From: Hyphomicrobium sp.
GTDB lineage: Bacteria > Pseudomonadota > Alphaproteobacteria > Rhizobiales > Hyphomicrobiaceae
Reading direction: 5' to 3'
Assembly (NCBI GenBank): GCA_022843145.1
Contig: JALHOF010000001.1
Location: 391,379-455,378 of the forward strand
Length of the DNA stretch: 64,000 bases
Made by a program: the position numbers and the translations under genes. The notes beneath the pieces are model-generated. The model was not told the DNA's origin and ran no database searches. It was given only the letters and a program-made list of their open reading frames with translations. The stretch's first letter is position 1, and each line of letters opens with the position of its first letter. Shown piece after piece: positions 18,496 to 27,516 of this stretch.

Positions 18496-19367
18496 GATCG
18501 GGCCTCGCCGTTTGCCGAAGACGAAGGCCGCTCGAGCGGCCACGCGGGTAGCGCTGCCAGCGCGTGCGGCAGAGCGCTGACCGCAAGCGCGTCGCAGCCA
18601 GAGCTTGCCGCAAGCACATGGTCTACGCCGGCTGTCGCCGCCGCCAAGGCTCGATCGAGGCTTCCGCCCTCGACGCGACTGGCCAGCAAGAGGGCTGCGA
18701 ACAGGTCGCCGGTGCCGTGCGGCGCACCAGGCCTTTCGCGCACCCGCGCTTCCACTCGTGTGCCGGGAGCATTCGCAATATTTCGCAGATGGCGCGGGTC
18801 GGCGTCGGGCATTGAGGTCGCGACGATGGCCGGGCCTTGCAGCATCCCCAGCCACGCCGCCGGGTCGGCCGGCTCGACGGTCCCGGGCACCATTGACGCG
18901 CCCGCCAGCCATCCGAGCTCGAACCTGTTGGGCGTGATCATGTCGGCCAAAGGCAGCAACCGGTCGCGGATTGCGCCGGCGGCGCGCGGGTCGATGTACA
19001 ATCCCTTCGGGTGATCGCCGAGGACCGGGTCGCACAAGTACATGACCTGCCGCGCCGGTTGCCGCGCCCGGACCCGGCTCACGGACTGCGCCGCGAAGTC
19101 GACGTGCGCCGCGCTCGGCAGATAGCCGGTGAGCAGCCCGTCGATGTTGTCGAGCCAGCCGTTCGCCGCGAGCGCATCGAGCATCTTGCCGAGTTCAACG
19201 GGTTCGACCACGAGTCCGCTTGTCGTCTGGTGTCCCGGATGGTTCGAAAGGATCACCGTCGGCAGCGCGATGACCTCGTGGCCGAGGGCCTGCAGCGCCG
19301 GCGTTATGATCGACAATCCGACGGCGCCTCGGGCGACTTGGCTGGAAATAGCGAGGATGCGGGCCAT
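18492..19367 (-). CDS. pdxY: pyridoxal kinase (PdxY type)
   Basis: 291 residues from the ATG at 19367, preceded by GGAG at 6 bp; an in-frame ATG 19 codons earlier is less likely. MARILAISSQVARGAVG is the standard N-terminus (substrate-binding SSQV and GxVG). The motifs YLCDPVLGD, ITPNRFELGWLAG and HGTGDLFAALLLAS (anion hole and catalytic Asp) are present. The enzyme phosphorylates pyridoxal in vitamin B6 salvage. Divergent from the malyl-CoA lyase-like gene (135-bp gap). Confidence 0.9.
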   Translation of the reverse strand: MARILAISSQVARGAVGLSIITPALQALGHEVIALPTVILSNHPGHQTTSGLVVEPVELGKMLDALAANGWLDNIDGLLTGYLPSAAHVDFAAQSVSRVRARQPARQVMYLCDPVLGDHPKGLYIDPRAAGAIRDRLLPLADMITPNRFELGWLAGASMVPGTVEPADPAAWLGMLQGPAIVATSMPDADPRHLRNIANAPGTRVEARVRERPGAPHGTGDLFAALLLASRVEGGSLDRALAAATAGVDHVLAASSGCDALAVSALPHALAALPAWPLERPSSSANGEARS

Positions 19368-19502
19368 GCGGCACTCCGTTGCGGCCGCGCTTGCGCCCGT
19401 AACCAACTCCTGGGTATCCGACAAATGTCGGTTTGTCGCGGCAGCGATGACCGACTAATGTCGCACCGCACAAAAAACAACAACGCCGAGAGGTGACCTC
19501 CG

Positions 19503-20390
19503 ATGGCCGTTCGTCCACGCCGCAGCGTGCTGTATATGCCTGGCTCCAACGAGCGCGCGCTCGAGAAGGCGAAGACGATCGCCGCCGACAGCCTGATCTT
19601 GGATCTCGAGGACGCGGTTGCGCCGGACGCGAAGGTCGAGGCGCGCGAGAAGGTCTGTTCGGCGGTCAAGGGTGGCGGCTACGGCCGGCGCGAATTGATC
19701 ATCCGCGTCAATGCGTTGGAAACCCCATGGGGCGCTGAGGATCTGGTCGCCGCCTGTGCCGCCCGGCCCGACGCCATTCTCGTGCCGAAAGTCGCGCGTC
19801 CAGGTGACATCATCAGTGCGGCGAAGATGTTGAAGGCGCAGCATGCGCCAGAATCCATCAAGCTCTGGGCGATGATGGAAACGCCGATGTCGATCATCAA
19901 CGTGCATGACATTGCTGCTGTCGGAACCGAGCCCGAGCACCGGCTCGCCTGTCTGGTCATGGGAACCAACGACCTCGCCAAGGAAAGCCGCGCCCGCATC
20001 CTTGCCAATCGCTTCGCCGTGGTGCCGTGGCTCGCCATGACCATCGTCGCCGCCCGCGCCTACGGGCTCGAAGTTCTCGACGGCGTCTACAACAATTTCA
20101 AGGATGAGGCGGGTCTGCGCGAGGAGTGCGAGCACGGCCGAACCTTAGGAATGGATGGCAAGACGCTGATCCATCCCTCGCAGGTTGGACCCTGCAACGA
20201 GATCTTCTCGCCGACCGAGGACGAGGTGATGTGGTCGCGGAAGATCATGTCTTCGTTCGAGTTGCCCGAGAACGCGCGCCGTGGCGTCATCACCGTCGAT
20301 GGCAAGATGGTCGAGAGGCTGCATCTGGTGCAGGCCGAGCGTACGGTGGCCATCGCCGAGGCGATCAACGACATGCAGAAGGCGGCATAA
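19503..20390 (+). CDS. CitE-family CoA-ester lyase, probably L-malyl-CoA/beta-methylmalyl-CoA lyase
   Basis: 295 residues with the CitE/Mcl fold: RRSVLYMPGSNERALEKA, LDLEDAVAP, MMETPMSI (acidic metal/catalytic residues), VMGTNDLAKE and DGKTLIHPSQVGPCNE. The close partner is a double-MaoC hydratase 5 bp downstream. Together they fit the late ethylmalonyl-CoA pathway: hydration of mesaconyl-CoA and cleavage of beta-methylmalyl-CoA to glyoxylate and propionyl-CoA. It is somewhat shorter than Mcl1 proteins I know (about 320), so a malyl-CoA thioesterase (Mcl2-like) is an alternative. GAGAGGTGA precedes the start. Confidence 0.82.
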   Translation: MAVRPRRSVLYMPGSNERALEKAKTIAADSLILDLEDAVAPDAKVEAREKVCSAVKGGGYGRRELIIRVNALETPWGAEDLVAACAARPDAILVPKVARPGDIISAAKMLKAQHAPESIKLWAMMETPMSIINVHDIAAVGTEPEHRLACLVMGTNDLAKESRARILANRFAVVPWLAMTIVAARAYGLEVLDGVYNNFKDEAGLREECEHGRTLGMDGKTLIHPSQVGPCNEIFSPTEDEVMWSRKIMSSFELPENARRGVITVDGKMVERLHLVQAERTVAIAEAINDMQKAA

Positions 20391-20395
20391 GGCTC

Positions 20396-21469
20396 ATGGA
20401 AGCGACGACATCGACACCCTCGAAGACCAATCCCGGCAATTTCTTCGAGGACTTCAAGCTCGGCCAGATCATCGTGCACGCGACGCCGCGCACGGTCTCT
20501 GCTGGTGATGTGGCGCTCTACACGGCGCTTTATGGCCCTCGCTTCGCCGTGCAGTCGTCGGACGCGTTCGCGCGTGCGCTCGGCTATCCGGCGTCTCCGG
20601 TCGACGATCTGCTCGCCTTCCATGTCGTGTTCGGCAAGACCGTGCCCGATATCTCGCTGAACGCCATTGCCAATCTCGGTTACGCCGAGTGCCGGTTCGA
20701 GCATCCGGTCTATCCCGGCGATACCCTCGCGACCGTGTCCGAAGTGATCGGGCTCAGGGAGAATTCGAACAAGGAGACGGGCACCGTCTACGTGCGGTCC
20801 ACCGGACGCAACCAGCGCGGCGACGTCGTCCTCTCGTACGTGCGCTGGGTGATGGTGCGAAAGCGCGACAAGGCGGCAATTTGCGCCGAGACCCTGGTTC
20901 CAAAGCTGACGGACCGTGTCGAACCGGCGATGCTCGGCGCAGCCGTACCCCGCTTCCTCGGGCACTCCTATGATCTCGCTCTGGCTGGCTCCAAGCACTG
21001 CTGGCGCGATTATTCCGTCGGCGAGAAAATCGACCATGTCGACGGCATGACCGTCGAAGAGGCCGAGCACCAGATGGCGACGCGGCTTTATCAGAACACC
21101 GCCAAGGTGCACTTCAATCAGCATACCGAAGCCAAGGGCCGCTTCGGCAAGCGCATCATCTATGGCGGCGTCGTCATTTCGCTTGCCCGTGCGCTGTCGT
21201 TCAACGGGCTCGGCAATGCATTCCATCTCGCGGCCATCAATGGCGGCCGCCACGTTGCTCCGTTGTTTGCCGGCGATACGGTCTATGCGTGGTCGGAGGT
21301 GCTGGAGAAATCCGAAATCGACGGCCGGGACGACGTCGCGGCGCTGCGGACACGTCTCGTCGCGGTCAAGAACCGGGACGCGCGCGACTGTCCACTGAAG
21401 ACCGGCAGCGGGGAGTATGTCGAGGGCGTCATCCTCGATCTAGATTGCTGGCTGGTGTTGCCGCGTTGA
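20396..21469 (+). CDS. MaoC-type hydratase, probable mesaconyl-CoA hydratase
   Basis: 357 residues from the ATG at 20396, 5 bp after the lyase stop; the open frame upstream lies within the lyase gene. Two hot-dog domains are visible: the first begins FFEDFKLGQIIVHATPRTVS, the second around residue 195 (WRDYSVGEKIDHVDGMTVEEAEH) with KVHFNQHTEAK and IYGGVVISLARAL. The tandem layout and length match mesaconyl-CoA hydratases. The adjacent lyase supports a role in the ethylmalonyl-CoA pathway of acetyl-CoA assimilation. The other pathway genes (ccr, ecm, mcd) are not in the window. Confidence 0.8.
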   Translation: MEATTSTPSKTNPGNFFEDFKLGQIIVHATPRTVSAGDVALYTALYGPRFAVQSSDAFARALGYPASPVDDLLAFHVVFGKTVPDISLNAIANLGYAECRFEHPVYPGDTLATVSEVIGLRENSNKETGTVYVRSTGRNQRGDVVLSYVRWVMVRKRDKAAICAETLVPKLTDRVEPAMLGAAVPRFLGHSYDLALAGSKHCWRDYSVGEKIDHVDGMTVEEAEHQMATRLYQNTAKVHFNQHTEAKGRFGKRIIYGGVVISLARALSFNGLGNAFHLAAINGGRHVAPLFAGDTVYAWSEVLEKSEIDGRDDVAALRTRLVAVKNRDARDCPLKTGSGEYVEGVILDLDCWLVLPR

Positions 21470-21623
21470 CATCGAGATCTGCCGCGCCGCCGCCAATCCC
21501 GACTTTTCAATTGAACGAAGACTGATGTTGGTCTGTCGAGGGTTCCCGCGGCAGCCCTTTTCGCTATATTGCAGCCGCGGCACCGGGGTGCGTCGCGTAT
21601 GGCTCACTTCCGAGGTCGATGAC

Positions 21624-22199
21624 GTGCAGATGTTGAAGATCGATTCAGTGCCGATCGCCGCTTCCGCGATTTGGTCCGCCGCGTTGTCCATCGCCGCGTC
21701 AGTTCTGGCGTTGCTCTGGATGGTCACGCCCGCGGCGGCGCTCGGTGAGCGCGCGAGGGCCGACGTCAAATCGAAAGACGGCAAGGACCTCGGCTCTATC
21801 GAAATGGTGGAGACGATGGCGGGCGTCATGCTGACCGTGAAGCTCAAGGGCCTGCCGCCGGGCTCGCATGGCTTCCATTTCCATGACGTCGGCAAGTGCG
21901 ACGGCGACCTTTCGAGCGCCGGCGCGATCTACAATCCCCTTGGGGCCAAACACGGTTTCCTCAACGAGGAAGGTCCGATGGTCGGCGATCTCAGCAACCT
22001 GATCGTCAGCGCCGCGGGCGAGGTCGAACTCGAAATCCTCAGTCCGTTCGTGACCCTCAACAAGGCGGCCGAGGAATCGCTGTTCGACGCCAACGGATCG
22101 TCGATCGTCATTTTCGAGAAGCCTGACGATTACCAGTCCGAGCCGGAAGGCAATGCTGGCCAGCGTATCGCTTGCGGCGTGGTGACTTCATCCAAGTAA
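21624..22199 (+). CDS. Cu/Zn superoxide dismutase-like protein lacking several metal ligands
   Basis: 191 residues from a GTG at 21624 (GAGG 8 bp upstream); ATG at 21630 is nearly as good. A signal peptide ends around TPAAALG. The SOD fold is clear: HGFHFHDVGKC, NPLGAKHGF, VGDLSNL, GNAGQRIACGVV. In human SOD1 numbering, His46, His48, His71, Asp83 and Arg143 are kept. The bridging His63 is Ile (GAIYNP), His80 is Met (GPMVGD) and the copper ligand His120 is Phe (VIFEKPDDY). Dismutase activity is therefore doubtful; a copper-binding or structural periplasmic role is possible. Not truncated or frameshifted. Confidence 0.85.
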   Translation: MQMLKIDSVPIAASAIWSAALSIAASVLALLWMVTPAAALGERARADVKSKDGKDLGSIEMVETMAGVMLTVKLKGLPPGSHGFHFHDVGKCDGDLSSAGAIYNPLGAKHGFLNEEGPMVGDLSNLIVSAAGEVELEILSPFVTLNKAAEESLFDANGSSIVIFEKPDDYQSEPEGNAGQRIACGVVTSSK

Positions 22200-22211
22200 T
22201 GGATCGAGAAT

Positions 22212-22255
22212 TCTGGAAAACTTCTTTTCCAGATCAGCGAAGTGTTTGATCGCTG
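22212..22255 (+). terminator. two adjacent hairpins after the SodC-like gene
   Basis: First hairpin: TCTGGAAAA (22212-22220) / TTTTCCAGA (22225-22233), 9 perfect pairs and a 4-nt loop, located 12 bp after the stop. Second hairpin: CAGCGA (22235-22240) / TCGCTG (22250-22255). The first stem ends in a T-rich arm. Probable transcription end of the lyase/hydratase/SodC-like group. Confidence 0.5.
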
Positions 22256-22432
22256 TTCCATCGGATGCTTTATCCATACTATGGTTTATGTGCTGCATCG
22301 GGCGTGAGTCCCATCCGGCTCAGTTGCGTATACGTCAGTTTTACTGAGATCTTCGTGTCGCTGGACGTCCGCCTCGCTCTGCCGTGGCGGCTCTTCTATA
22401 CATCAAGATATTTCAATGACTTGTGAGGGGAT

Positions 22433-23407
22433 TTGACGAAGCGTGCTGCCGTGGTCGGGGCCGGGTTGGCGGGGCTGGCGTGTGCCAGGGTTCTTCGCAG
22501 GGCCGGGCTTTACGTCGAGGTCTTCGAGCAGGACCGAATCATCGGCGGCCGCATGGCGACGACACGTGTCGGTCTCGACACCTTCGATCATGGCGCTCAG
22601 TACCTGACCGCGCGCTCCTCCCAGTTCAATTCATACATCTCAGAAATGGTCAGCAGCGGCTATGCCGCGCGCTGGACGCCGCGTTCGTCGAGTGGCGAAC
22701 AGGGTGGTGGCCAGATGTTACCGTGGTACGTCGGCACGCCGGGGATGGCGTCGATCGTCAGGCCGCTGGCGGAGAGTGTCCGCATCCACAATGGCCGCAA
22801 AGTCCACACGATCGAACGTTCGGACAAGGGCTGGCATATCTGGATGGAGGATGAGACCTCCGTCGGTCCGTTCTCGGCGGTGGCCGTGGCGGTGCCTGCA
22901 CCGCAGGCGCAGCTTCTTCTCGGCCGTCTCGACAGCATCGCGGAGCCACTGTCGCGCGTCCGGATGTCGCCATGCTGGGCGCTGATGGTACGCCTCGACG
23001 AACGGACCTTGCCCGATCAGGACGTCTTCTCCGACATGTCCGAGGTTGTCCGCTGGATCGCACGGAACGGCACCAAGCCGAGCCGCAACACGCGCGGCGA
23101 AAGCATCGTCATCCATGCGTCGCCGGCTTGGAGCCGGCAGACGGAGGATGCCGATCCTGAAGTCGTCGCCGAGGAATTGTGGGGCGAGGTCAGCCATATC
23201 CTCGGCCTGCCACCGGTGCGACCCGTCAAAATGCTCGCGCATCTGTGGCGGCATGGCCTCGTCGACAGCTCGCTCGGCGAGTCCTACGTCTACTCGAGCG
23301 ACCATAAGGTGGGTGTGGCCGGCGATTGGTGTCTGGGCCGGCTCGCCGAACATGCGTTCGACAGCGGCACTAGCCTGGGCCGCGCCATCGTGGCCTCGCT
23401 GGTCTGA
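22433..23407 (+). CDS. renalase-like FAD-dependent amine oxidase family protein
   Basis: 324 residues from a TTG start with GAGGGG upstream. The N-terminus is a dinucleotide-binding motif (VVGAGLAGLACARVL) followed by the amine-oxidase signature IIGGRMATTRVG and FDHGAQYLTAR, typical of the renalase-like group. The C-terminus has VGVAGDWCLGR and the FAD-binding end SGTSLGRAIVASL. The substrate is unknown. It stands alone between the SodC-like gene and sdhC with 140-230 bp gaps on both sides. Confidence 0.83.
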   Translation: MTKRAAVVGAGLAGLACARVLRRAGLYVEVFEQDRIIGGRMATTRVGLDTFDHGAQYLTARSSQFNSYISEMVSSGYAARWTPRSSSGEQGGGQMLPWYVGTPGMASIVRPLAESVRIHNGRKVHTIERSDKGWHIWMEDETSVGPFSAVAVAVPAPQAQLLLGRLDSIAEPLSRVRMSPCWALMVRLDERTLPDQDVFSDMSEVVRWIARNGTKPSRNTRGESIVIHASPAWSRQTEDADPEVVAEELWGEVSHILGLPPVRPVKMLAHLWRHGLVDSSLGESYVYSSDHKVGVAGDWCLGRLAEHAFDSGTSLGRAIVASLV

Positions 23408-23547
23408 CGACACCCCCGCGCCGCAGCCCTGCCGCACGGACATGGCGGTTCCGCCGAATTATCGGACGTCTTTGTCATTTGGCGAATTGCGGCGTTGCCG
23501 TCCGGCGGGCTAGAAGCGACATCGAAGCAACCCCGGGAACGAACCGA

Positions 23548-23961
23548 ATGGCTGTCGCGAAGTCTACGCGCGGAAACGTGAAAGTCGATCGTCCGCTGTC
23601 ACCGCACCTGCAGATCTACTCGCCATTGATCAACATGGTGATGTCGATCCTGCACCGGATGACGGGGGCGGCGCTTTATTTCGGTAGTTTGCTGCTGGCC
23701 TGGTGGCTGATCGCGGCGGCAACCGGACCCTCCTATTTCAACTACGTCAATGGTCTCCTGGGCAGCCTGCCCGGGCGCATCGTGCTGCTCGGGTTCACGT
23801 GGGCGCTCGTGCATCATGCGCTGGGCGGCATTCGCCATTTCATCTGGGACACCGGTCGCGGCTATGACCTCAAGACGATCGACGCCATGTCGTGGGGGTC
23901 GATCATACTGTCGGTACTGCTGACGGCGCTGATTTGGGCCGCCGCGCTCTGGCTCAAGTGA
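23548..23961 (+). CDS. sdhC: succinate dehydrogenase cytochrome b556 subunit
   Basis: 137 residues from the ATG at 23548; the frame is open upstream, but the conserved N-terminus RPLSPHLQIY begins soon after this start. Three membrane helices and the heme-histidine region VHHALGGIRHFIWD are visible, with MSILHRMTGAALYFG as the quinone-site helix. It anchors complex II in the inner membrane and helps bind heme b and quinone. sdhD follows after 25 bp. Confidence 0.93.
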   Translation: MAVAKSTRGNVKVDRPLSPHLQIYSPLINMVMSILHRMTGAALYFGSLLLAWWLIAAATGPSYFNYVNGLLGSLPGRIVLLGFTWALVHHALGGIRHFIWDTGRGYDLKTIDAMSWGSIILSVLLTALIWAAALWLK

Positions 23962-23986
23962 GCTGATATTTCTGAAGGATCGATCG

Positions 23987-24379
23987 ATGAGCACGAACTC
24001 GACGATGCGTACGCCGCTGAAGAATGTCCGGAGACTCGGCTCCGCCAAAGAGGGCGCCGATCACTTCTGGAAGCAGCGCGTGACCGGCGTCGCCAATTTG
24101 GTATTGGCCGTGTTTTTGATCTGGCTCCTGGTCACGCTCGTAGGTGCTGATCATGCCAAGGTCAAATCGACCCTCGCAAGTCCGCTGGTTTCGCTTCCGC
24201 TGCTGCTGCTGATCGGCTCGGCGATGGTCCACATGCGGCTCGGGATGCAGACTATCATCGAAGACTACGTGCATGGCGAGGGGACGAAAATCGTCTGCCT
24301 GATGCTGAATACGTTCTTCGCAATCATTGTCGGCGCCGCCAGCGTATTCGCGGTGATGCGCCTCACGCTCGGAGCTTGA
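23987..24379 (+). CDS. sdhD: succinate dehydrogenase hydrophobic membrane anchor
   Basis: 130 residues, three membrane helices. The N-terminal TPLKNVRRLGSAKEGADHFWKQRVTG and the motif VHMRLGMQTIIEDYVHGE (heme histidine and the quinone-site Asp-Tyr) are typical of alphaproteobacterial SdhD. Six bp separate it from sdhA. Confidence 0.93.
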   Translation: MSTNSTMRTPLKNVRRLGSAKEGADHFWKQRVTGVANLVLAVFLIWLLVTLVGADHAKVKSTLASPLVSLPLLLLIGSAMVHMRLGMQTIIEDYVHGEGTKIVCLMLNTFFAIIVGAASVFAVMRLTLGA

Positions 24380-24385
24380 TCGGAT

Positions 24386-26224
24386 ATGGCAGCAGCATCT
24401 TCCGCCGGGCGCAGCTCGCCGGCCGTCAACGGCAAGGCCTACACGATCGTCGATCATACCTATGACGTCGTGGTCGTCGGTGCAGGAGGTGCGGGCCTCC
24501 GCGCCACGCTCGGCGCCGCCGAAGCCGGCCTCCGCACCGCCTGCATCACTAAAGTGTTCCCGACGCGCTCACATACCGTCGCCGCGCAGGGCGGCGTCGC
24601 AGCGTCGCTTGGCAACATGGGGCCCGACAATTGGCGGTGGCATATGTATGACACCGTCAAGGGCGCGGATTGGCTCGGCGACCAGGACGCCATCGAGTAT
24701 CTGTGCCGCAATGCGCCCGACGCCGTCTATGAACTCGAGCACTACGGCGTTCCGTTCTCGCGCACCGAGGATGGCCGCATCTACCAACGACCGTTCGGTG
24801 GCATGACGACCGAGTTCGGAGAGGGGCCGCCCGCGCAGCGCACTTGTGCCGCCGCCGACCGCACTGGTCATGCCATGCTGCATACGCTTTATGGGCAGTC
24901 GCTGCGCCACGCGGCCGAATTCTACATCGAGTATTTTGCGCTCGACCTGATCATGGATCAGGACGGGGCCTGCCGCGGCGTCATTGCCATGTGCCTCGAC
25001 GACGGCACCATCCACCGCTTCCGTGCGCAGCGCACGGTGCTCGCCACCGGCGGCTACGGACGCGCCTACTTCTCCTGCACTTCGGCGCACACCTGCACTG
25101 GCGACGGCAACGCGATGGTGCTGCGCGCCGGCCTGCCGCTGCAGGACATGGAATTCGTGCAGTTTCACCCGACCGGCATTTACGGCGCGGGTGTTCTCAT
25201 CACCGAAGGCGCGCGCGGTGAAGGCGGATACCTGACCAACAGTCAGGGCGAGCGCTTCATGGAGCGCTATGCGCCGCATGCCAAGGATCTTGCGTCACGC
25301 GACGTCGTCTCGCGGTCGATGACCATCGAGATCCGCGAAGGCCGCGGCGTCGGCGCCGAGAAGGACCACATTTATCTCCATCTCGACCATCTCGATCCGA
25401 AAATCCTGCACGAGCGCCTGCCTGGCATCACCGAGAACGCCCAGGTGTTCGCCGGCGTCGACCTCCGCCGCCAGCCAATCCCGGTCATTCCGACCGTGCA
25501 CTACAACATGGGTGGCATCCCGACCAACTACCACGGCGAAGTGCTGACGTTGAAGAACGGGGATCCCGATACCATCGTGCCGGGCCTGATGGCGATCGGC
25601 GAAGCCGCCTGCGTCTCGGTCCATGGCGCCAACCGCCTCGGCTCCAACTCGCTGATCGATCTCGTCGTGTTCGGCCGTGCCGCCGGGCTGCGCTGCTCGG
25701 AGAAGATCGAGCGCGGCGCCCGCCAGGCGGATCTTCCGAAGGATGGCGTCGATTTCGCGTTGAACCGCCTCGACCGCTTCCGTCACGCCAACGGCAAGAC
25801 GCCGACGTCGGCGCTCAGGGCGCGGATGCAGCGTGTAATGCAGTCGAACTGTGCCGTTTTCCGCGACGGCCCGGTGCTCAAGGAAGGCGTCAAAAAAATC
25901 TCCGACATCTGGTCGGATTCAGCCGACATCCGCGTCACCGACCGGTCGCTCGTCTGGAATTCGGATCTGATCGAGACGCTCGAATACGACAATCTCATCT
26001 CGCAGGCTGCCGTCACCGTCGTCGGCGCCGAGGCACGCAAGGAAAGCCGCGGCGCGCATGCTCGCGAGGATTTCCCCAAGCGCGACGATCAGAACTGGAT
26101 GAAGCACACGCTCGCTTTTGCCGACGACACCAAGAAGACCGTGCGGCTCGATGCGCGCCCGGTCCACACCAACACGCTGACCAACGAGATCAAGTACATC
26201 GAACCCAAGGCGCGCGTGTATTGA
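24386..26224 (+). CDS. sdhA: succinate dehydrogenase flavoprotein subunit
   Basis: 612 residues. FAD motif [20 protein letters not shown]; the histidine for covalent FAD is in [11 protein letters not shown]; substrate-site residues are in [15 protein letters not shown] and [11 protein letters not shown]. Oxidises succinate to fumarate in complex II. Unusually, sdhB does not follow directly: about 3.05 kb with four genes, one on the opposite strand, lie between. Confidence 0.97.
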   Translation: MAAASSAGRSSPAVNGKAYTIVDHTYDVVVVGAGGAGLRATLGAAEAGLRTACITKVFPTRSHTVAAQGGVAASLGNMGPDNWRWHMYDTVKGADWLGDQDAIEYLCRNAPDAVYELEHYGVPFSRTEDGRIYQRPFGGMTTEFGEGPPAQRTCAAADRTGHAMLHTLYGQSLRHAAEFYIEYFALDLIMDQDGACRGVIAMCLDDGTIHRFRAQRTVLATGGYGRAYFSCTSAHTCTGDGNAMVLRAGLPLQDMEFVQFHPTGIYGAGVLITEGARGEGGYLTNSQGERFMERYAPHAKDLASRDVVSRSMTIEIREGRGVGAEKDHIYLHLDHLDPKILHERLPGITENAQVFAGVDLRRQPIPVIPTVHYNMGGIPTNYHGEVLTLKNGDPDTIVPGLMAIGEAACVSVHGANRLGSNSLIDLVVFGRAAGLRCSEKIERGARQADLPKDGVDFALNRLDRFRHANGKTPTSALRARMQRVMQSNCAVFRDGPVLKEGVKKISDIWSDSADIRVTDRSLVWNSDLIETLEYDNLISQAAVTVVGAEARKESRGAHAREDFPKRDDQNWMKHTLAFADDTKKTVRLDARPVHTNTLTNEIKYIEPKARVY

Positions 26225-26307
26225 GGCGCGGCGCTGCGTTCGTGTACGCTGGCGTTCGGTTTTGCTAGCCTGCTGCTTAAATGCGTCAGCGGGCGGAGGG
26301 ACGGCAA

Positions 26308-26661
26308 ATGACAGCCGGGGGCACATCGGAGACGCACGCATCAGATGGCCGATGGCTTTGGCCGTTCTGCATGTTTGCAACGGTATGGAACCTCGCCGCG
26401 CTCGCTCTCGTGCCGGCGCACAGTGACTTGGCCGAACCCATCGCCGCCAACCTCGCATTCGCAATCGGCGGCGCGGTGACGTTTGAGCGCTTCGCCGCAT
26501 ATGCGGCGCTGGTGGCCGACGATGGCCTCGACAGCATTGCAGCGCGACCGCTGCCGACGGCACTGGCGAAGGTGTTGATCCGGATCTTGATCGCCTTTCT
26601 GCTCATCGTCGTCGCGGCCTGGCTGCACGCCGAACTCGGGCTTTCGGGGTTGTCGGCATGA
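26308..26661 (+). CDS. hypothetical membrane protein between sdhA and sdhB
   Basis: 117 residues from the ATG at 26308 (AGGGACGGCAA upstream); an ATG 9 codons earlier is possible. Two or three hydrophobic segments are seen (FCMFATVWNLAALALV, a weaker middle segment, and VLIRILIAFLLIVVAAWL). Its TGA overlaps the start of the FkbM methyltransferase by 4 bp (ATGA), suggesting co-translation. No family recognised. Confidence 0.6.
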   Translation: MTAGGTSETHASDGRWLWPFCMFATVWNLAALALVPAHSDLAEPIAANLAFAIGGAVTFERFAAYAALVADDGLDSIAARPLPTALAKVLIRILIAFLLIVVAAWLHAELGLSGLSA

Positions 26662-27506
26662 CGGGTACTGCACCAGCCCCTCCCTGGGGGGCTTACGCGC
26701 CGAGCGGAGTGTCCGCGCTCGTCATCTGGCTCTCGCGCTCGACGCCGCTCGGCCGCGGCGCGCCTCGGAAGCTCCTCTACAAGGCGTTCAAATCACTCAG
26801 TCCGGGGCCGGTCGACACGACCTTGTTTGGCGCCCGCGTCCGTTTGCACCCCTCGAACAACGTGTCCGAACGCAAGGCGCTGATGCGGCCCGACCGGATG
26901 GATCCGCGTGAGCACGCGATCGTGGGTGGGCGCATGACAGATGCCGGTGCTGTGCTGGTCGATGTCGGCGCAAATGCCGGGCTCTACAGCCTCGACGCCG
27001 CGCTCCACGGAGGTCCCGGCGCACGCATCGTCTCGATCGACCCCAATCCCGAATTGCTCGCCCGGCTCGCCTTCAACCTCGAAACCGCGCGCGCCGACGG
27101 CAAAATCCGGCAGGACGTCGTGCTCTCGCCCATCGCCGTCGCTATCAGTGATCGCGACGGTATGGGCGTCCTTCTGGGCGGGGTTGATGAAGGGTCGCGC
27201 TCGCTGGAGGCGAGTTCCGCCGGCGGGCGCGGTTCGGCCGCCGAGGTCCCGTTGAGACCGCTCGTGGCGCTCGTCGCCGAGTTGGGGCTCACGCGGGTCG
27301 ACGTGATGAAGATCGACGTCGAAGGGCACGAGGACAAGGTTTTGCCGCCGTATCTCGCGGGCGCGGCGCGCACCATGTGGCCGCGTCTGATCGTCATCGA
27401 GCACCTTGCGCGCAGCCGTTGGGCGGTCGATTGTATCGCCGACGCCTGCGCCAGGGGCTATCGCGTCGAGCTGACGACGCCCAACAACACTGTGCTCGGG
27501 CTCTGA
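26658..27506 (+). CDS. FkbM family methyltransferase
   Basis: 282 residues. SAM-binding motif I is VLVDVGANAGLYSLDAA and the acidic motif II region is IVSIDPNPELLARL; the FkbM signature VDVMKIDVEGHEDKVLPP is near the end. FkbM enzymes O-methylate sugars or polyketides; the target here is unknown. The N-terminal approximately 50 residues are family-atypical. Convergent with another methyltransferase (10-bp gap), which makes a small methyltransferase island inside the sdh region. Confidence 0.85.
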   Translation: MTGTAPAPPWGAYAPSGVSALVIWLSRSTPLGRGAPRKLLYKAFKSLSPGPVDTTLFGARVRLHPSNNVSERKALMRPDRMDPREHAIVGGRMTDAGAVLVDVGANAGLYSLDAALHGGPGARIVSIDPNPELLARLAFNLETARADGKIRQDVVLSPIAVAISDRDGMGVLLGGVDEGSRSLEASSAGGRGSAAEVPLRPLVALVAELGLTRVDVMKIDVEGHEDKVLPPYLAGAARTMWPRLIVIEHLARSRWAVDCIADACARGYRVELTTPNNTVLGL

Positions 27507-27516
27507 GAGCGGATCG

